A DNA stretch of 64,000 nucleotides from Mesodorylaimus sp. YZB2_4 (Eukaryota > Nematoda > Enoplea > Dorylaimida > Dorylaimidae), in the NCBI GenBank assembly GCA_030248295.1, contig JASANH010000623.1, positions 56,872 through 120,871 of the forward strand. Direction: 5' to 3'. Both the position numbers and the translations under genes were made by a program. Positions 10,025 through 21,111 of the stretch are shown here, one piece after another. Position 1 is the first letter of the stretch. Each line of letters starts with the position of its first letter. The notes beneath the pieces are model-generated. The model did no database searches. It saw nothing but the letters and a program-made list of their open reading frames with translations, and was not told the DNA's origin.

Positions 10025-10631
10025 ATGGCGGAGTTAGGAATTTTTAATTCTGACGACGAGGATGAAATAATTGAAGTGGCAATGACTCTTAGACAAAGAA
10101 GGCAGCACGACCGCACTTATATCCGTCAAATCAATCGTAACAGACCTTATGTTAGAGAATATTTTACGTTAGTTCTTCCGATGCGTCAGTTGGCTGATGA
10201 TCACTTTCAGTATTTTCGAATGACCGCACCAAGGTTCGATGATTTATTGGATCGTGTTGCACCGATCATTTCAAAAAATGTGACCCATCGAATTCCAATT
10301 TCTGCGAGGGAGCGTCTTGCATTTACCCTACGGTACGTGCCATCAGATTGGTTCAGATTTTGTGGCGATGGTGTAGCTATGCTATATGGATGATCTGATG
10401 CAAAGGCCCATAGATGATTGAGCATCACCAGCATCTTCCGTAATTTGTTATAGATTCTTGGCTGCTGGCGATAGCATGAGAAGCATGACATTCAGTTACC
10501 GGTTTGGTTTGTCGACTGCTGCGGAAATAATTCATGAAACCTGCTCAGCGATTTGGTCGGTGTTAAAAGATGACAACCTGAATCGTGGCACAAGATATGG
10601 ACAGGACTGCAATTTTATTGAACTGCGTTAG
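10025..10631 (+). CDS. Harbinger transposase, N-terminal part, two exons
   Basis: Exon 1 is 10025-10332 and exon 2 starts at 10454. The intron (GTACGT...TTATAG) joins in phase and rebuilds the conserved ERLA-TLR-FLA-GDS-RS block. Residues before it match the family N-terminus: an RRQ-rich start, Y.R.Y..L...MRQLADDHFQYFRM, FDDLLDRV.P.I. After it come TFSYRFGLSTAAEIIHETC and AIW. A TAG stop at 10629-10631 truncates the protein to about 160 residues. Full transposases are about 350-450 residues with a DDE catalytic domain, which is missing here. It is either a dead copy or has a further unresolved exon. The enzyme would excise and insert the element together with the MADF partner. Confidence 0.75.
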
Positions 10632-10946
10632 GCGCCGTTTATTTCGAGTTAAATTTGGTCCAATGTTGCTAACAAGAAAACTTTGAGCCCTCAAATAGCA
10701 TCTCGTAATTTCATATACATCAACAAAACTCGGAATCCTCCCAAGTTATGAACAACTCGTTAAGACCACGACGAGCGATTTTGAAGTTCTCTGGAGTCAT
10801 TCTGCGCAACTTCTCAGCCGTCATCTTGCCTAAAAGCGAGTGACATTACTACAGACAGGGAGTTGGGTCAGGTTGGTCTTGGGCCATCCACGGCGGAGAG
10901 GCTACCTGTCCCTGCGGGGGGGGGGGAATGAATTTCATATATCTTC
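10632..10946. other. Harbinger internal spacer
   Basis: No continued DDE domain was recognised here. The segment ends in a G run (10915-10926). It appears to be deleted or decayed transposase sequence. Confidence 0.4.
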
Positions 10947-11879
10947 CTAGCAATGGCCATCACTTATACACAGGAACGAAGCGAACTCACCTAATAAAGT
11001 AATCTCATCCTCCGCTGTAGCCTTCTTCTGATTAGACTCTCGAATTGATGCTAATCGATCAATAGATGCTGCAATCATTGTATCACCATCTAGCACCCGT
11101 TTCCTTTTCGTACTTCCAGTCCTTGACTTTGACGCTCGAGCTATTGGATCAAATAATGTCGAGTCACTTAGCTGATCAGTTGACGTGGATAATCCAGGTG
11201 CTTCCCCCCCCCCCCCTGCGCGTAGAAAATTTCCTGATCGAGGCAAAGGTACTACGCCTAAAAGTTCTAGAATTCGCACCAACCCAGGTTTTCAAGATTT
11301 TCTTGCTCTCCTATGTTTGCGGAGGCCCGATGATGCTTTGTTCCGACTCATCTAAAGCCGTGGATGCAGCTTCAGCATCGTCTTCTTCATCACTCAGTTG
11401 ATCGACCAGCGCAGTCTCAATCGACGGGTGTTGAGAGAAGGGGCAGTTACCCTCGAGGCTGTAAAGATTATTTCTGTGCATAAAACACAAAATGATAAAA
11501 CTTTTCATACTCTCTCTGCGAGGGCTTCTTGCCCAAAAAGGACAATAGTCGACCATATAAGTATTCCTGCTGCGGTTTAGCCTGACTACCGCTCGGTTTT
11601 TTAATCAAAGATCGACGATACTCACGGACCACGTTCTTCCAACGTGTCGCCACTGCCTCCGCTGAAAATGGTATGTCTGTGGTTACGAAAAATGCACCAC
11701 CAGAACTCACCAGTCTTTTCCACTCCACACCCCCGCAAAATATCCGTAGTCACTTGCTTCCAAAGATTAGCAACAAACTCTTTATCCTTGTGACCCGGGT
11801 CGGCGTGCACCCATGAAACCCGTTTAGATCGCACCGATTCGATCAATGCCACGACCGAATCGTCCATTTGTCGGGGCAT
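10947..11879 (-). CDS. MADF-domain DNA-binding protein of the Harbinger element
   Basis: Exon 1 starts at 11879, and a 49-bp intron (11710-11662, GTGAGT...TTTTCAG) joins in phase. The first about 100 residues form a MADF (Myb/SANT-like) domain: VVALIESVRSKRVSWVHAD, then LWKQVTTDIL, then ATRWKNVVREYRRSL and an aromatic LYGRLLSFLG segment. A further open frame at 11282-10947 is Ser/Lys-rich with KRKRV, a possible nuclear signal, and a terminal helix (ASIDRLASIRESNQKKA) in the position where MADF proteins carry their interaction region. Harbinger elements encode such a partner that binds the TIRs and recruits the transposase. The join between 11468 and 11282 is not resolved, and a poly-C run (11206-11216) falls in the last frame. 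Confidence 0.7.
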
Positions 11880-12491
11880 GATTGCATTTCGTTGGAATGG
11901 ATAAAAGAAAAGTCAGAGCCACTAAATTTTTAAACCGGCAAAAAATCAAATCCTGCAAAAAAATTAGCGTATCTGAAAAATACTTGATCTGTCGCCAAAG
12001 ATACAGTATCTACGCGAATGGTCCAATCTATCAAGATTTTAAAATCAGGCATAGGTCTACCCATGCACTCCGGAAAACGCCCCAGCGACAGTGTCTTCGC
12101 TCGGAGCAAAATAATTAATCATATCGGCAATTTCAGCGAAAATCATTCCGATGTTCTGAAAGAGCACATTTTCTTCTACATAAATCGTTTTCCCTGCAAA
12201 AATTTTTCCCCCAATAGATCTTGGAAACAAGCCGGGTGTGGTTACTTCAGAGCTTTGCGAAATCTCTGCACGAAACACACCACAACAATCACACCAGTTG
12301 TGGAAGCGCTTTCCCCACCACACCAAGTTTTCGTGATCCCGCTCTCACAGACTGCCGTGTTGTCACAACCACACTTCCCCAACCCCAACCACACTGGGCG
12401 ATGTCTGCTTCTAGCGGGAAGCAAAAAACTTTCACAACCACACCTCCCCACTTCCACAATCACACAAACACACCGAAGTCTGAACGGGCCT

Positions 12492-13583
12492 TTATGGGCT
12501 TTCCGCGAATATCATTTCCATCAATGACACGGAGTTCCGTGTCACTATTCAGTAAAGTAAAGTACTACAGAAAAGAATAGCATAGCATTCAGGCCTTATT
12601 TGCAGCAGAAATTGATTGTGCGTTTTTCTTGTGAAAGGAGCTTGTGGGCGTTTGACAGGAGTATGAAGTTGGGAAGAAGTATGAATCGAAAGCTTGAATC
12701 ACTTCAATTGCGGGGGGGGGGGGGGGGGACTGAGCAAACCAAAAATTCGGCAGCAAACTAGTTGAGGCGGGGGAAGGTGGGCGGGACTGGTTTGGGTGGC
12801 AACCTCCGAGCTGTAAGTTGCGAATGTGGGAACGACAAGTGTATCAGGCTTTATTTGTAAGGCGGTGTGGGGTTAGGGAGAGCTCAGCAATAGGGAAGGG
12901 CTCAAGCAAGAGTTGGCAAGTTTTGAAAAATCTCATGCACTGTACGAGACTGTGACGTGGAAAAATGTTTAAAAAATCAAAAAACAAAAAACAAAACTGT
13001 AAAAAAAATTTTATTAGCAACATCAAAGTTCGTGCGAAACAATCGTCTGAAGAAGTGCTATGCGCCGTGGCCACTACCACCAGTGGATTACGATGAAGAT
13101 GAGGATTTACCAGTCACGCGAATGGTCCTGGAAGCCGCACCAGAACAAGCCCACGACATGCCACATCATCCAAAGGATAAACCAGTTCAAGAGGTTGGGG
13201 TACGAATGAATTAAGCAATGCGAAAGATTCAGATCAGCTCTAAAGTCGAACCACAACCAGTTTCACCAAGCTCTTCAGCCACCGCCATCTTCGTCAACCC
13301 GCTCATAGTTCAGCATCGAACAAACTAGCCAAAACAAACCACTGGATTGGCGATTTTTAGCGAACTGAACCGAACCGGCTTTTTTTGACCGAACCGCCAA
13401 GCCGAACCAACAACTCTGAATTTCCTCTTTGATGGTGAAAATAGGGTAATTTTGTTTCAGATTCCGTTTCGGCTATGAATTTCGCTGTCCCATTTTTTCA
13501 ATTATCTGGTTCTTTCTTCAGTATCTCGAAAATTTTAATTTAAAAAGTGGTTCAAAACATTGACTTCTAAAAATTCAAAAAAA
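12492..13583. other. No gene recognised; G run
   Basis: Contains a long G run near 12712-12729, A-rich stretches near 12970-13010, and GAACCGAACC repeats near 13360-13407 that are inverted at 14030-14060. A short open frame (12957-13214) has Lys-rich then acidic composition without a recognisable domain. Confidence 0.4.
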
Positions 13584-13979
13584 TATAAGGTGCGCCATAA
13601 AGAATGACCCTCACAGAAATGGCTAGTTTTCTTTGAATGTCGCGTTGTGAAACCTCCACTAACTAGCACAAGCACATAGATCATTCAATTCTGCATTTGG
13701 CGATCCATTGGTGGATTCATATTGTACAGTTGCTTGCACAAAGAAATGAAAAGTTAGGACCTTAGAAAGTTGGTCGTTTTGAGTAAAGGTACAGCCAATC
13801 ATTCCGTTCACTGTCTATGGAACTTGTATCGACAGTAGCCAAGAAATATGGAAGAAAGGGATTTGGGAACAGATAACAAATAACTTACTGGTTACAGCTG
13901 AATACCGCGATAACTTGCATATTAAGCTTGTAGGAGACGAAACACTAACAGAACTTTATTCTTTTCGGCACACCCTATA
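13584..13979. mobile_element. Tc1/mariner-type MITE
   Basis: Ends are imperfect inverted repeats, TATAAGGTGCGCCATAAAGA at the left and TATAGGGTGTGCCGAAAAGA (inverse strand) at the right, flanked by TA as expected for Tc1/mariner insertions. The interior has no transposase frame. Confidence 0.6.
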
Positions 13980-15123
13980 TAGACGATGATAACTCTATCG
14001 AGGATGTAAGAAATCGGTGAACATAGAAAATTTGGTTCGGTTCGGTTTGGTTTTGTCCAGGTTCAGTGAAATTTTAGAAAAGGTTCGAGTAGTAATAAAG
14101 GAGGCTATTGACCGAGTCACTTTTGAGGCACAATGGTTGAGCATGTGCAGTGTAAAGGAGCGCGCGCGCGCTCACTGTCATGCTCAAACCAGCTACAGTA
14201 ATCCTGGAACAGGTTATTGTGATCCTGAAATCGTTAAAGGACGGAGACATGGTTTAAAAATTTTTCAATGGCAAAGGACTGACGAGTTGATTTTTGCAGT
14301 TTTTGTACAAACTATTGATGTGACTAACAAAGTTTGAAATAACTTTTTTATTTCATGTTTTGATTTTCTGACAAACTATAGCATCGCTAAAGGACTGACG
14401 AACGGCTTTCGATACACTTTCTATCTCCGTTACATTTTGTTGCGCATTCTTATATGATCTTGTGGCATTCTGTTTCTCTACTTCTTGATTTGTTTTTCAA
14501 AATTTAGAATTTGTCGCGACTCTCGCGATAACGACCTCCCCTTCTTCTCATCAAATCATCACATCACCTTTCAACACATTAACCTTCTCACGGCTCTTCC
14601 TGAAACAATTCAGTTTCCCACATGTACATTCTTGCGCACTCTCTGCTTCTAACCCAAACAGATTTCTCTTCCTATACACATTTCACTCCCTTCAGCTATT
14701 CTGTGCATTTTAGCTTTAGGACGATATTTTAGTGTGCAGTAAAGGACTGGCGAGATTCAGCTGTGTTCTCTTCTGTAGGGAAACATCGCTACAGAACTTT
14801 GTAGCAGAACGTTTAATTTTCAGCTCTCCTTTTCTTTTGCGTTCATTATTTCACCCTGATCTTGAGCATTTTCATCCTCATTCCCATTCACGCCAGTTGC
14901 ACATTCACCTTGTTCATCGTTTTTGGCCATTCATTCATTTCCAGCGTTTTCCCAGTCTCCGTTTATTGCCCAAGATCCGTTGGGTCAGTACTCCTTAGCA
15001 TCAGTGTTCGCAGTTGGTACCCCAGTCTGGGACGTTTGGAACAGATTTTCAGGATCACGACAGTTTTTCAGTTTTCCTCAGACTTAGTTAAGCAAATCCG
15101 TACATTTTTTTTTAAATGCAACG
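13980..15123. other. No gene recognised
   Basis: A GGTTCGGTTCGGTTTGG motif (14028-14050) is inverted relative to 13365-13405, so a decayed element may enclose the MITE. A GC alternation sits at 14160-14172. 14.5-15.1 kb is TC-rich and could be the upstream untranslated part of the following gag fragment. Confidence 0.35.
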
Positions 15124-15720
15124 ATGTCCACTATTCTTCGCTCATTACGACCTATGCGGAATGAGATCAAGAAATCTTTGGCTGAGAAGCCAGCAGTCAC
15201 GTTGGGTTTCGCTTCAGCGGCAGAGCGAGACACCTACTTCATGGACGTGTTCACTTTTACAAGCACATTGAAGGCACGACGGAATGCTTTTTTTCTGGTC
15301 CATGAAAAGCTTCTAGACTTCAGGCGCAACACGGAAGCAGATCAAAAATCAGTGAACGAAGTAGCCGAAGCGGATGCAACATTGCTGATGGAAATCGATG
15401 CGACCATCGAGCAACTTACAGTATGCCTTAGCCGCGTCAATGAGGACCAACAACGACTGCACAATCCAGCTCCAGCTCCAGCACCGGCCCTGGCAGTGGC
15501 ACCAGCATCAGCAGCATTACATGTCGAATCGCCCAAGATTGACCTACGGAAGTTCTTAGGCGATGTGATGCATTGGCAGGAGTTCTAGGATTTATTCAAT
15601 ACCGCCGTGCACACCAACGAGTCGCTTTCAGCATTGGATAAGTTTAATTATCCGCGACGACAGTTGGTGGGAGAAGCGAGGTCAGCCACCACCCCGCCAG
15701 TCATGCAGGACATCGAATAA
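15124..15720 (+). pseudogene. BEL/Pao-type Gag N-terminal fragment
   Basis: The start codon is at 15124. The fragment has a helical N-terminal domain, an Ala-Pro linker (APAPAPALA), then the conserved Gag segment, in order: KIDLRKFLGD, W.EF, DLFNTAVHTN, LS..DKFNY and GEA. This is the order seen in BEL/Pao Gag (DUF1759-like). A TAG at 15586-15588 replaces the expected Trp between EF and DLF, and reading stops near 15718. No nucleocapsid or polymerase of the same family follows. A Gypsy integrase begins 160 bp later. Confidence 0.65.
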
Positions 15721-15879
15721 AATGAAAGTCCTGATGCACGACATCAGGCTCCAAAGTAAGCAGCTTTTGTGTATGGGTTTGTGGGAGACCAGATAACCTT
15801 GACTGAAAACTTTTATGGGATCATTTCGACGTATTTTGTGCGTGAGGATGTGACTGGTAATTTTCTCAGAAAATACGTC

Positions 15880-16425
15880 TGATCTAGCACTGCAGCAGAG
15901 AAACGATCCGGCGATAAAAGCGAGGATTGACTCTATAGAGGACGGGACACTTCTCACCCGCGAGCGGCAAGCCAAACAATTTTTATTCGAGGCACTTCAG
16001 GCTGTGATACCACACAGCATGAAAGGTGAGATTCTGCATCAGTGCTATAGTGATACATTCGCGGCACATTTTGGAGAGAGTAAGACATTCGATAAAATCG
16101 CGCAGCGGTATTATTGGGATGGATATTTTCCAGATGTGGAGCGCTACGTCAAGCACTGTTCATGGTGCGCACGTTTCAAGGGTCCTATCGGGAAAGCAAG
16201 TGTGACCCTTGCAACCTATGCCAACTACCACGGCGCCACGGGAACGTGTGGGTGTAGACGTTCTGGGCCCACTACCACCCGACCCAAGTTGCAATTGGTA
16301 CATCATAGTTTTTACCGACTACTTCACGCGCTTGGTCGAAGCAGTGCCAGTACCCGACCACACAGCAAAAACTACGGCGCAATCATTCGTGCGAGAAGTC
16401 ATCTGGATAATCAATAGTCTGATGA
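15880..16425 (+). pseudogene. Ty3/Gypsy integrase fragment (zinc domain and core start)
   Basis: The open frame gives a pre-integrase linker, then the HHCC zinc-binding domain (GESKTFDKI..RYYWDGYFPDVERYVKHCSWC), with HF/GE in place of the first His pair context and CSWC as the Cys pair. After a one-base frame change near 16210 comes the catalytic core start, VGVDVLGPLPPD, IVFTDYFTRLVEAVPV and a TTAQSFVREVI helix. The sequence is lost beyond about 16420, before the second catalytic Asp. This is relic sequence of a Ty3/Gypsy element adjoining BEL/Pao debris. Confidence 0.7.
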
Positions 16426-17631
16426 CTGGAAAGTTAAATATTTTGTTGAAACAATCAAAAATTTGTGGCGACTGCTTTAGCGAATTTTTTGGCGAATCGT
16501 GTGTGGCGAAATGCAAAGACGATTGGTCCCAGCCATCTTTGCCATTGATCGTGTCCTTATCGGACAAAAATTTCGTGCACAGTACTGTACGCCCATATGG
16601 GAACTTTTTTATCATTGTTGAACCGAAGGCTGGATTGTGTATTTTGGGATTCGAAAGCTTTGGAACTAGGGTTGATAAAGTTTCAGGAAAAAGATTTAGT
16701 TTCAGTTTCAGTTAAGTTAACTAAATCTCTGAATAGATTCAGTTTCAGTTACTGTTAACTGGATCTGAAAAGATTCAGTTAACTGAATTTAATTGAATGA
16801 TTCAGTTTCTCCTTATAAAGCATTTCGCATCTAGATGTGAACACTTGACGACAACAAGTCCCACTTTTCTTCAGTCAAATAACTGCTCTTCCGAATTTAA
16901 GACTTTGAACAGCTCACAAGGCGCAGTAAAGACCAAAGTTAACACCAGAGGGTCCTTTAAGAGCACAGCGATGCACGACCATGTCTCGACAGTCCACGCA
17001 CCAACAAATCCGCAGACAGACCAGGTACCTGAACCTTGTGACCGTTCTAATTCTAATGCCATAGCTCATGATTGTAATTTCTTTTGGTCCGAAACAAAAC
17101 CTTTGCGCAAAATATGTAGATCGTTTAGGCAACTACTCAACAAAGGTCAGCGGCCGGAGTCCTGCAAATTTTTGGAAACATTCTCGCTTCGTCAGGTCTT
17201 TTGTGCAAAACAATTCAGAACCAGAAGCCTTGAAGACGGAACCAAAGCCCATACCTGAACTGCGGGTTCAGAAGAACCCTGCGGGTGTTTGTCAACTTTC
17301 TGTCGCCTAGCAACACACGAATTTAAGAAACCCGCAAGGTTTTCAGGAGCAGCTGACCAGCTGGCCATTAGGGCCAAATATTTTCAGTAGAGCCTTCTTC
17401 CACACCAGGAACTCGGGAATTATCGAATAAGCATGTCAAGTTCAACTTACTGGCTGGCAAAGCTTCCTAAGATCAAGAAGATGCAACTTTAAAATGTTTG
17501 TAATTAAATGATTGAAATTTAAGAAACCTTTTTTCTTATAGTGTACTGTAGGTGCTTTTATTTTATTTCAATCATACCGACTGCTTTTCAACATGGACCT
17601 CGCCTAGCTTATAACTCTGTCACTCGGCGCT

Positions 17632-17905
17632 AGCCTGCAGGAAATGAGGAAGCACTACAGTGCAATATTCGTGAAGATTTTGCAACATCTCTCCGCATTT
17701 GGACCAAAATTCGGATGGATCGATTTCTTTTACGATAACTAGCGTTTTAAGGATAACAAAATACACATTGAACTCGCGATAAAGATGATTCGAACCAGCA
17801 ATTCGTCCAGCTGCGTTTCGTTTCTCTTTGAGATCTGCGCGAACATCCGCAAACAGATTACTAATTTTCGAAAGCGTAGTAACTCGAAAACTGAATTTAA
17901 CTGAT
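17632..17905 (-). CDS. Unknown open frame inside the hAT element
   Basis: A minus-strand frame of about 90 codons without an ATG reads like a folded protein: a charged helix (KISNLFADVRADLKEKRNAAG), an aromatic segment (LYREFNVYFVILKTLVIV), FWSKCGEMLQNLHEY and a terminal VVLPHFLQA. It could be a remnant of hAT cargo or a captured exon. I recognise no family and no splice partner. Confidence 0.3.
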
Positions 17906-17929
17906 TCTAAAAAGATTCAGTTAAGCTGG

Positions 17930-18057
17930 AAGTATAGTTCGATGCGATGCGTCAAATAAGCTTGCGATGCGACGTTTTAGGCACCTTTTTACATTATCAG
18001 TTGGCCCAAAAACGTCGCATCGCACGCTTATTTGACGCATCGCATCGAACTATACTT
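17930..18057. mobile_element. 128-bp foldback MITE nested in the hAT element
   Basis: Two near-perfect 49-bp inverted arms (17930-17978 and 18007-18057 region, one mismatch) around a short loop, termini AAGTATAG/CTATACTT, flanked by TGG at 17927-17929 and 18058-18060 (3-bp duplication). The AAGTATAG end resembles the GAAGTATAGG end of the neighbouring Harbinger-like element at 18336-19514, so it is probably a Harbinger MITE. Confidence 0.85.
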
Positions 18058-18670
18058 TGGGCTTTGCTGTACAGTTAAATTCAGTTTTGGCGAGGAGATT
18101 CAGTTTCAGTTTCACTTAACTGTAACAACGCTATTTGGAACAGATGTATTCGAGTTTTGGAAACCCCCTTTATGATTTCTGATGATCGTGTGACTTACGA
18201 ACACAATTAGTCAAGTTTTTTTGCGGTTTTTTCTTGCTTTTCCCACAATCATAGCGAAGCCTGTAAAAAACCATTGCCTCAATAAGCCGTTTGCCATCTA
18301 ATTCAAACTCTGTTCACTCTTGCTAAGATCTTAAGGCAAACCTATACTTCAACGGCGCTGTACGGCGCCGTAGGGCGCACACCGATTTTGGCTACAGTAG
18401 CCCAAGAAAAACAAGGCGCCGCGCAGGGCGCCGTACGCAGGGCGCAGCTTCGCGTCGCCGTGAAGTATAGGCATCATTTTTCGCCGCGAGACGCACGGCG
18501 CCGTCTGCATCGAGGTAGTCTAGGCTTCCGCGCTGTGCGGCGCTGTGAAAACTACGGCGCGATATCAAAAACGCGGAGACGCGTCGCTTTTTCCGAAAAA
18601 CGTCTCCAAAAAACGGCGCCGGACAGTCTTGGTCCCAAAAATTGAACTTGAAATTCTTTCAATTTCCACC

Positions 18671-18829
18671 ATGGCCGACGATCTTATTTTTCATGAAAGT
18701 TTGATGAACCTTATCCGGGATGCTCCATTTATTTGGGACTCGACTTGCTCTGATCATTCTGACACAACGAAAACGAATAATTTCTGGGCTTCAGTGGCAT
18801 CGAAGTTACGAGAATCTGAGAGTAGGTGA
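18671..18829 (+). pseudogene. MADF-domain protein, N-terminal fragment
   Basis: ATG 18671 in a CACCATGG context. The residues LIFHESLMNLIRDAPFIWD and NNFWASVASKL match the first half of a MADF domain (helix 1, P..WD turn, W..VA helix). It ends at a TGA at 18827-18829 right before a GTGACT, so either the second half is spliced or the gene is truncated by the internal deletion. Confidence 0.6.
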
Positions 18830-19227
18830 CTTTTTAAATTATATATCTCAACAATTTCTGCTATCAATAGCATATATTGAACTGGTGATAATGAATCTTT
18901 TGTATCTGCAGTTAGTGATAAGGCACACTTTGGATGGATTGGATGTCTGTGCGTGGCTCGATGAGTAATTGATTCCAAGATCAATGCCAGCAATTGACTG
19001 TAAAGCGTGTGATCCATCCGAAAATAGCCAAAGTGCTTTTGAGGATCCTCCAAACGCATTTCTTGCACCAATGTTGCAAACTCGCCTAAGGTCTCCCGTC
19101 TCGCCAAAATTGGACGTATGTACATTTCACGGCGGCGTTTCTTCTTTCTGTGAAAGACAGCTGCCGCCGCTGCAAGTAAGAAAAGTTCCTCCTCCTCGGA
19201 CGTCGATAATTCAATTTTAGTAGACAT
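18754..19227 (-). pseudogene. Harbinger transposase N-terminal fragment
   Basis: The start codon is at 19227. An acidic, Ala-rich leader is followed by the family block YIRPILARRETLGEF, LVQEMRLEDPQKHFGYFRMD and a THRATHRHPIHP segment. The sequence then diverges (from about 18.90 kb) and the DDE domain is absent. It is homologous in layout to the 10.0 kb transposase but clearly a different family, judging from its HPIL-type start. Confidence 0.65.
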
Positions 19228-19514
19228 TGTTCAGTTTGGAAAATAGAAGTGAAAAACAAAAGTGCAAAATCAACAACCCGCGCCAGCCAGTGTGCGTCTA
19301 CTAGTCTCCCACTTCTCCGCACACAGGGTGTTGGTCACGTGTCTTTTTCCTACTGTAAACCGCGCCGGTTGAGGACGTTTTAAAGCGCAGGACGGCGCCC
19401 TTCTATTTTTCCACGCCGTCTTCCGGCGCTGTGCAGCCTCTAGAACGGCGCCGTACATCGCGGCGCCGCACGGCGCTGTCCTCGAATTACGGCGCCGTGG
19501 AAGTATAGGTTTGC

Positions 19515-20766
19515 GAGTAACTCTAAGCGTACCAAGATTTCAGCAAGCTCAGTTAGAATATTTGGTGTACTAAGAGCTATTACCCTCTTATAAAGAAAAC
19601 TTCGCCCTACTGAGATCTCAGCAAGTAATTGCGTATTTAACAAGACACAATACTTTCTTACTAAGAAATAAGCAAGATGGGGAATGCGGGTGCTTTTAGT
19701 TGAGAGGAAACTCGATATTTTGGCCCATTCGAGCTTACACACGCCGCCAAATGCTCAAAAAAAAGCAGGAACAAAACAAGTCATTTTTGAGAAAGTAAGG
19801 CGCATTCCTCCTCTAGGGACTTTGATGAGGCGAGCGTATTCAGTGTGGCCGAAGTATTGGAACGGGCGAATATGGACCATATTAATCTTGGCTTATTCTT
19901 CGGAGTCGCTGAGGAAGCGCTGCGCGTTATTGGCCATTTTCTTTGCGGGGATTTTTGAGGTGTCCTGCAAATGAGAGGTCACCCTTGTCGTTCCTGAAGG
20001 GTTTCGGGTGTTGCAGGAAATAGTTTACCTACCTGTTTCGTGGCATATTGGTAATCCATCATCTACGCAATGCGCAAATCGGGGTTTTCTATGAATAAAA
20101 CGTCGATTTTTGGGAAGTACGATTGAAAATGTATGCCGCATAAAACCAGATGGACGCTCAGATCGAAATGGATAGATTCTGCGGTGAGCGCGAAATCTAT
20201 ATTTTTTGTTGGCTCCAACAAGCCGTAAGCTCTTTTTGCGATACGCCTCTCCTGCATTTAATCATTCTCTCGTTGCAAACGCATGCAGTCGAAACTAACA
20301 TTGGTTCGAAGAAAACGAAAAGCAGGAGTTCGGGAAACATGGCTGCTCTTCGTGACCAAAATTTTGCGAAAGGCTTCATCTAATCTTAACGATTTAGTGA
20401 TGTGCTACTTATTCTCGCCCCTACCCCCTCCTGGTCGCCCAGCTTTCAAAGACTATGATCATCTAACGAAGCGGCGCCAGGATGACCAGACTGCCATTGC
20501 CGCAGATTTTCTGGCGCCGCCATCCTGTACGTACATGCTTTTTCCTGGAATAACCGATCTCAAAACAGCCAGCTTTTATCGTGATACAGATATTTCTAGC
20601 GCCAGTAACAATTAACGTTACAGAAAAAGAAGCTGGATTAGTGACCAGTATGTGCGTCTGGTGGGCTGAGAACTGTCTCGCTCCTCTGTTCTTGGGTGCC
20701 TGTGACAATGGCAATTTCAATAACTTGTCATCATGATTTATGGCTGGGCTTTATAAGATTTGGCAT
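19515..20766. other. No gene recognised
   Basis: Open frames are present (20283-20615 and others) but lack recognisable domains. GTAC and GGCGCC motifs near 20470-20530 form a weak inverted repeat (GGCGCCAGGATG / CATCCTG). Confidence 0.35.
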
Positions 20767-21111
20767 TCAAGTCGTCAGCTGCAACATCTCTCGAAAGAAC
20801 GCAACAGGTTCTTTGCCATAAACTAGCTCCTCCCAAGTATGATTCTCTGCTAGACAGCTCCCATACGCGCTTCCTAGTTCTGATTCCCCGCAGGCGCTAT
20901 ATTGCTGAGCGGGAATCAGTTCACGAAAATTGATATACTGCTGCGGTGCTGAATGTCCGTTGTACCAGCGAAGAGCGCAATACAGGCACACACAAAAATT
21001 CATTGCTGGTCCAGTCATCATGAGGTCCTGGAATACGACAGCCAGCATGATTTCGAAGACGCTGCAGAATATGAATGCCGCTGTTGTCTCGGGAGCCGAT
21101 GGCATGCGCAA
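20767..21111 (-). CDS. Hypothetical protein fragment
   Basis: A 114-residue open frame with a hydrophobic N-terminal half (FIFCSVFEIMLAVVF and MNFCVCLYCALRWY) that could hold a membrane segment, then a polar, Glu-rich half (FRELIPAQQYSACGESELG, HTWEELVYGKEPVAFF). Composition is protein-like, but the function is not recognised and exon limits are unknown. Confidence 0.25.
   Translation of the reverse strand: MRMPSAPETTAAFIFCSVFEIMLAVVFQDLMMTGPAMNFCVCLYCALRWYNGHSAPQQYINFRELIPAQQYSACGESELGSAYGSCLAENHTWEELVYGKEPVAFFREMLQLTT

Larger units (their letters stand above)
9660..12491 (+). mobile_element. PIF/Harbinger DNA transposon with TIRs
   Basis: Terminal inverted repeats of about 40 bp: left end AGGCCCATTCAGACTTTGGT... 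at 9660, right end its near-exact inverse (AGGCCCGTTCAGACTTCGGT) ending 12491. Flanking trinucleotides are TCA (9657-9659) and TTA (12492-12494), one base from a 3-bp duplication of the Harbinger type. Subterminal copies of GTGTGTTTGTGTGATTGTGG occur inside both ends. It carries the two genes expected of the superfamily, a transposase (plus strand) and a MADF-type DNA-binding protein (minus strand), in convergent orientation. Confidence 0.8.
16667..18133. mobile_element. Non-autonomous hAT element with perfect 8-bp TSD
   Basis: Flanked by identical TTTGGAAC at 16659-16666 and 18134-18141. The ends are short imperfect inverted repeats (TAGGGTTGATAAAGTT on the left and TAGCGTTGTTACAGTT on the inverse right). 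Subterminal copies of TTCAGTTTCAGTT and CAGTTAACTG occur at both ends. An 8-bp duplication and TAG-type ends are hallmarks of hAT. No transposase domain was recognised inside. Confidence 0.8.
18336..19514. mobile_element. Internally deleted PIF/Harbinger element
   Basis: Inverted ends GCAAACCTATACTTC (18336-18350) and its inverse (19500-19514), each followed by arrays of ACGGCGCCGT palindromes (18353-18430 and 19440-19497). The flanks are compatible with an imperfect 3-bp duplication. It carries fragments of the same two-gene set as the element at 9.66 kb: a MADF start on the plus strand and a transposase start on the minus strand, here divergent towards each other and truncated. Confidence 0.75.

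Noticed and set aside
13355..14064. Second hAT element enclosing the mariner-type MITE
   Set aside because: GAACC-rich inverted motifs are present, but no 8-bp target duplication or matching termini could be found.
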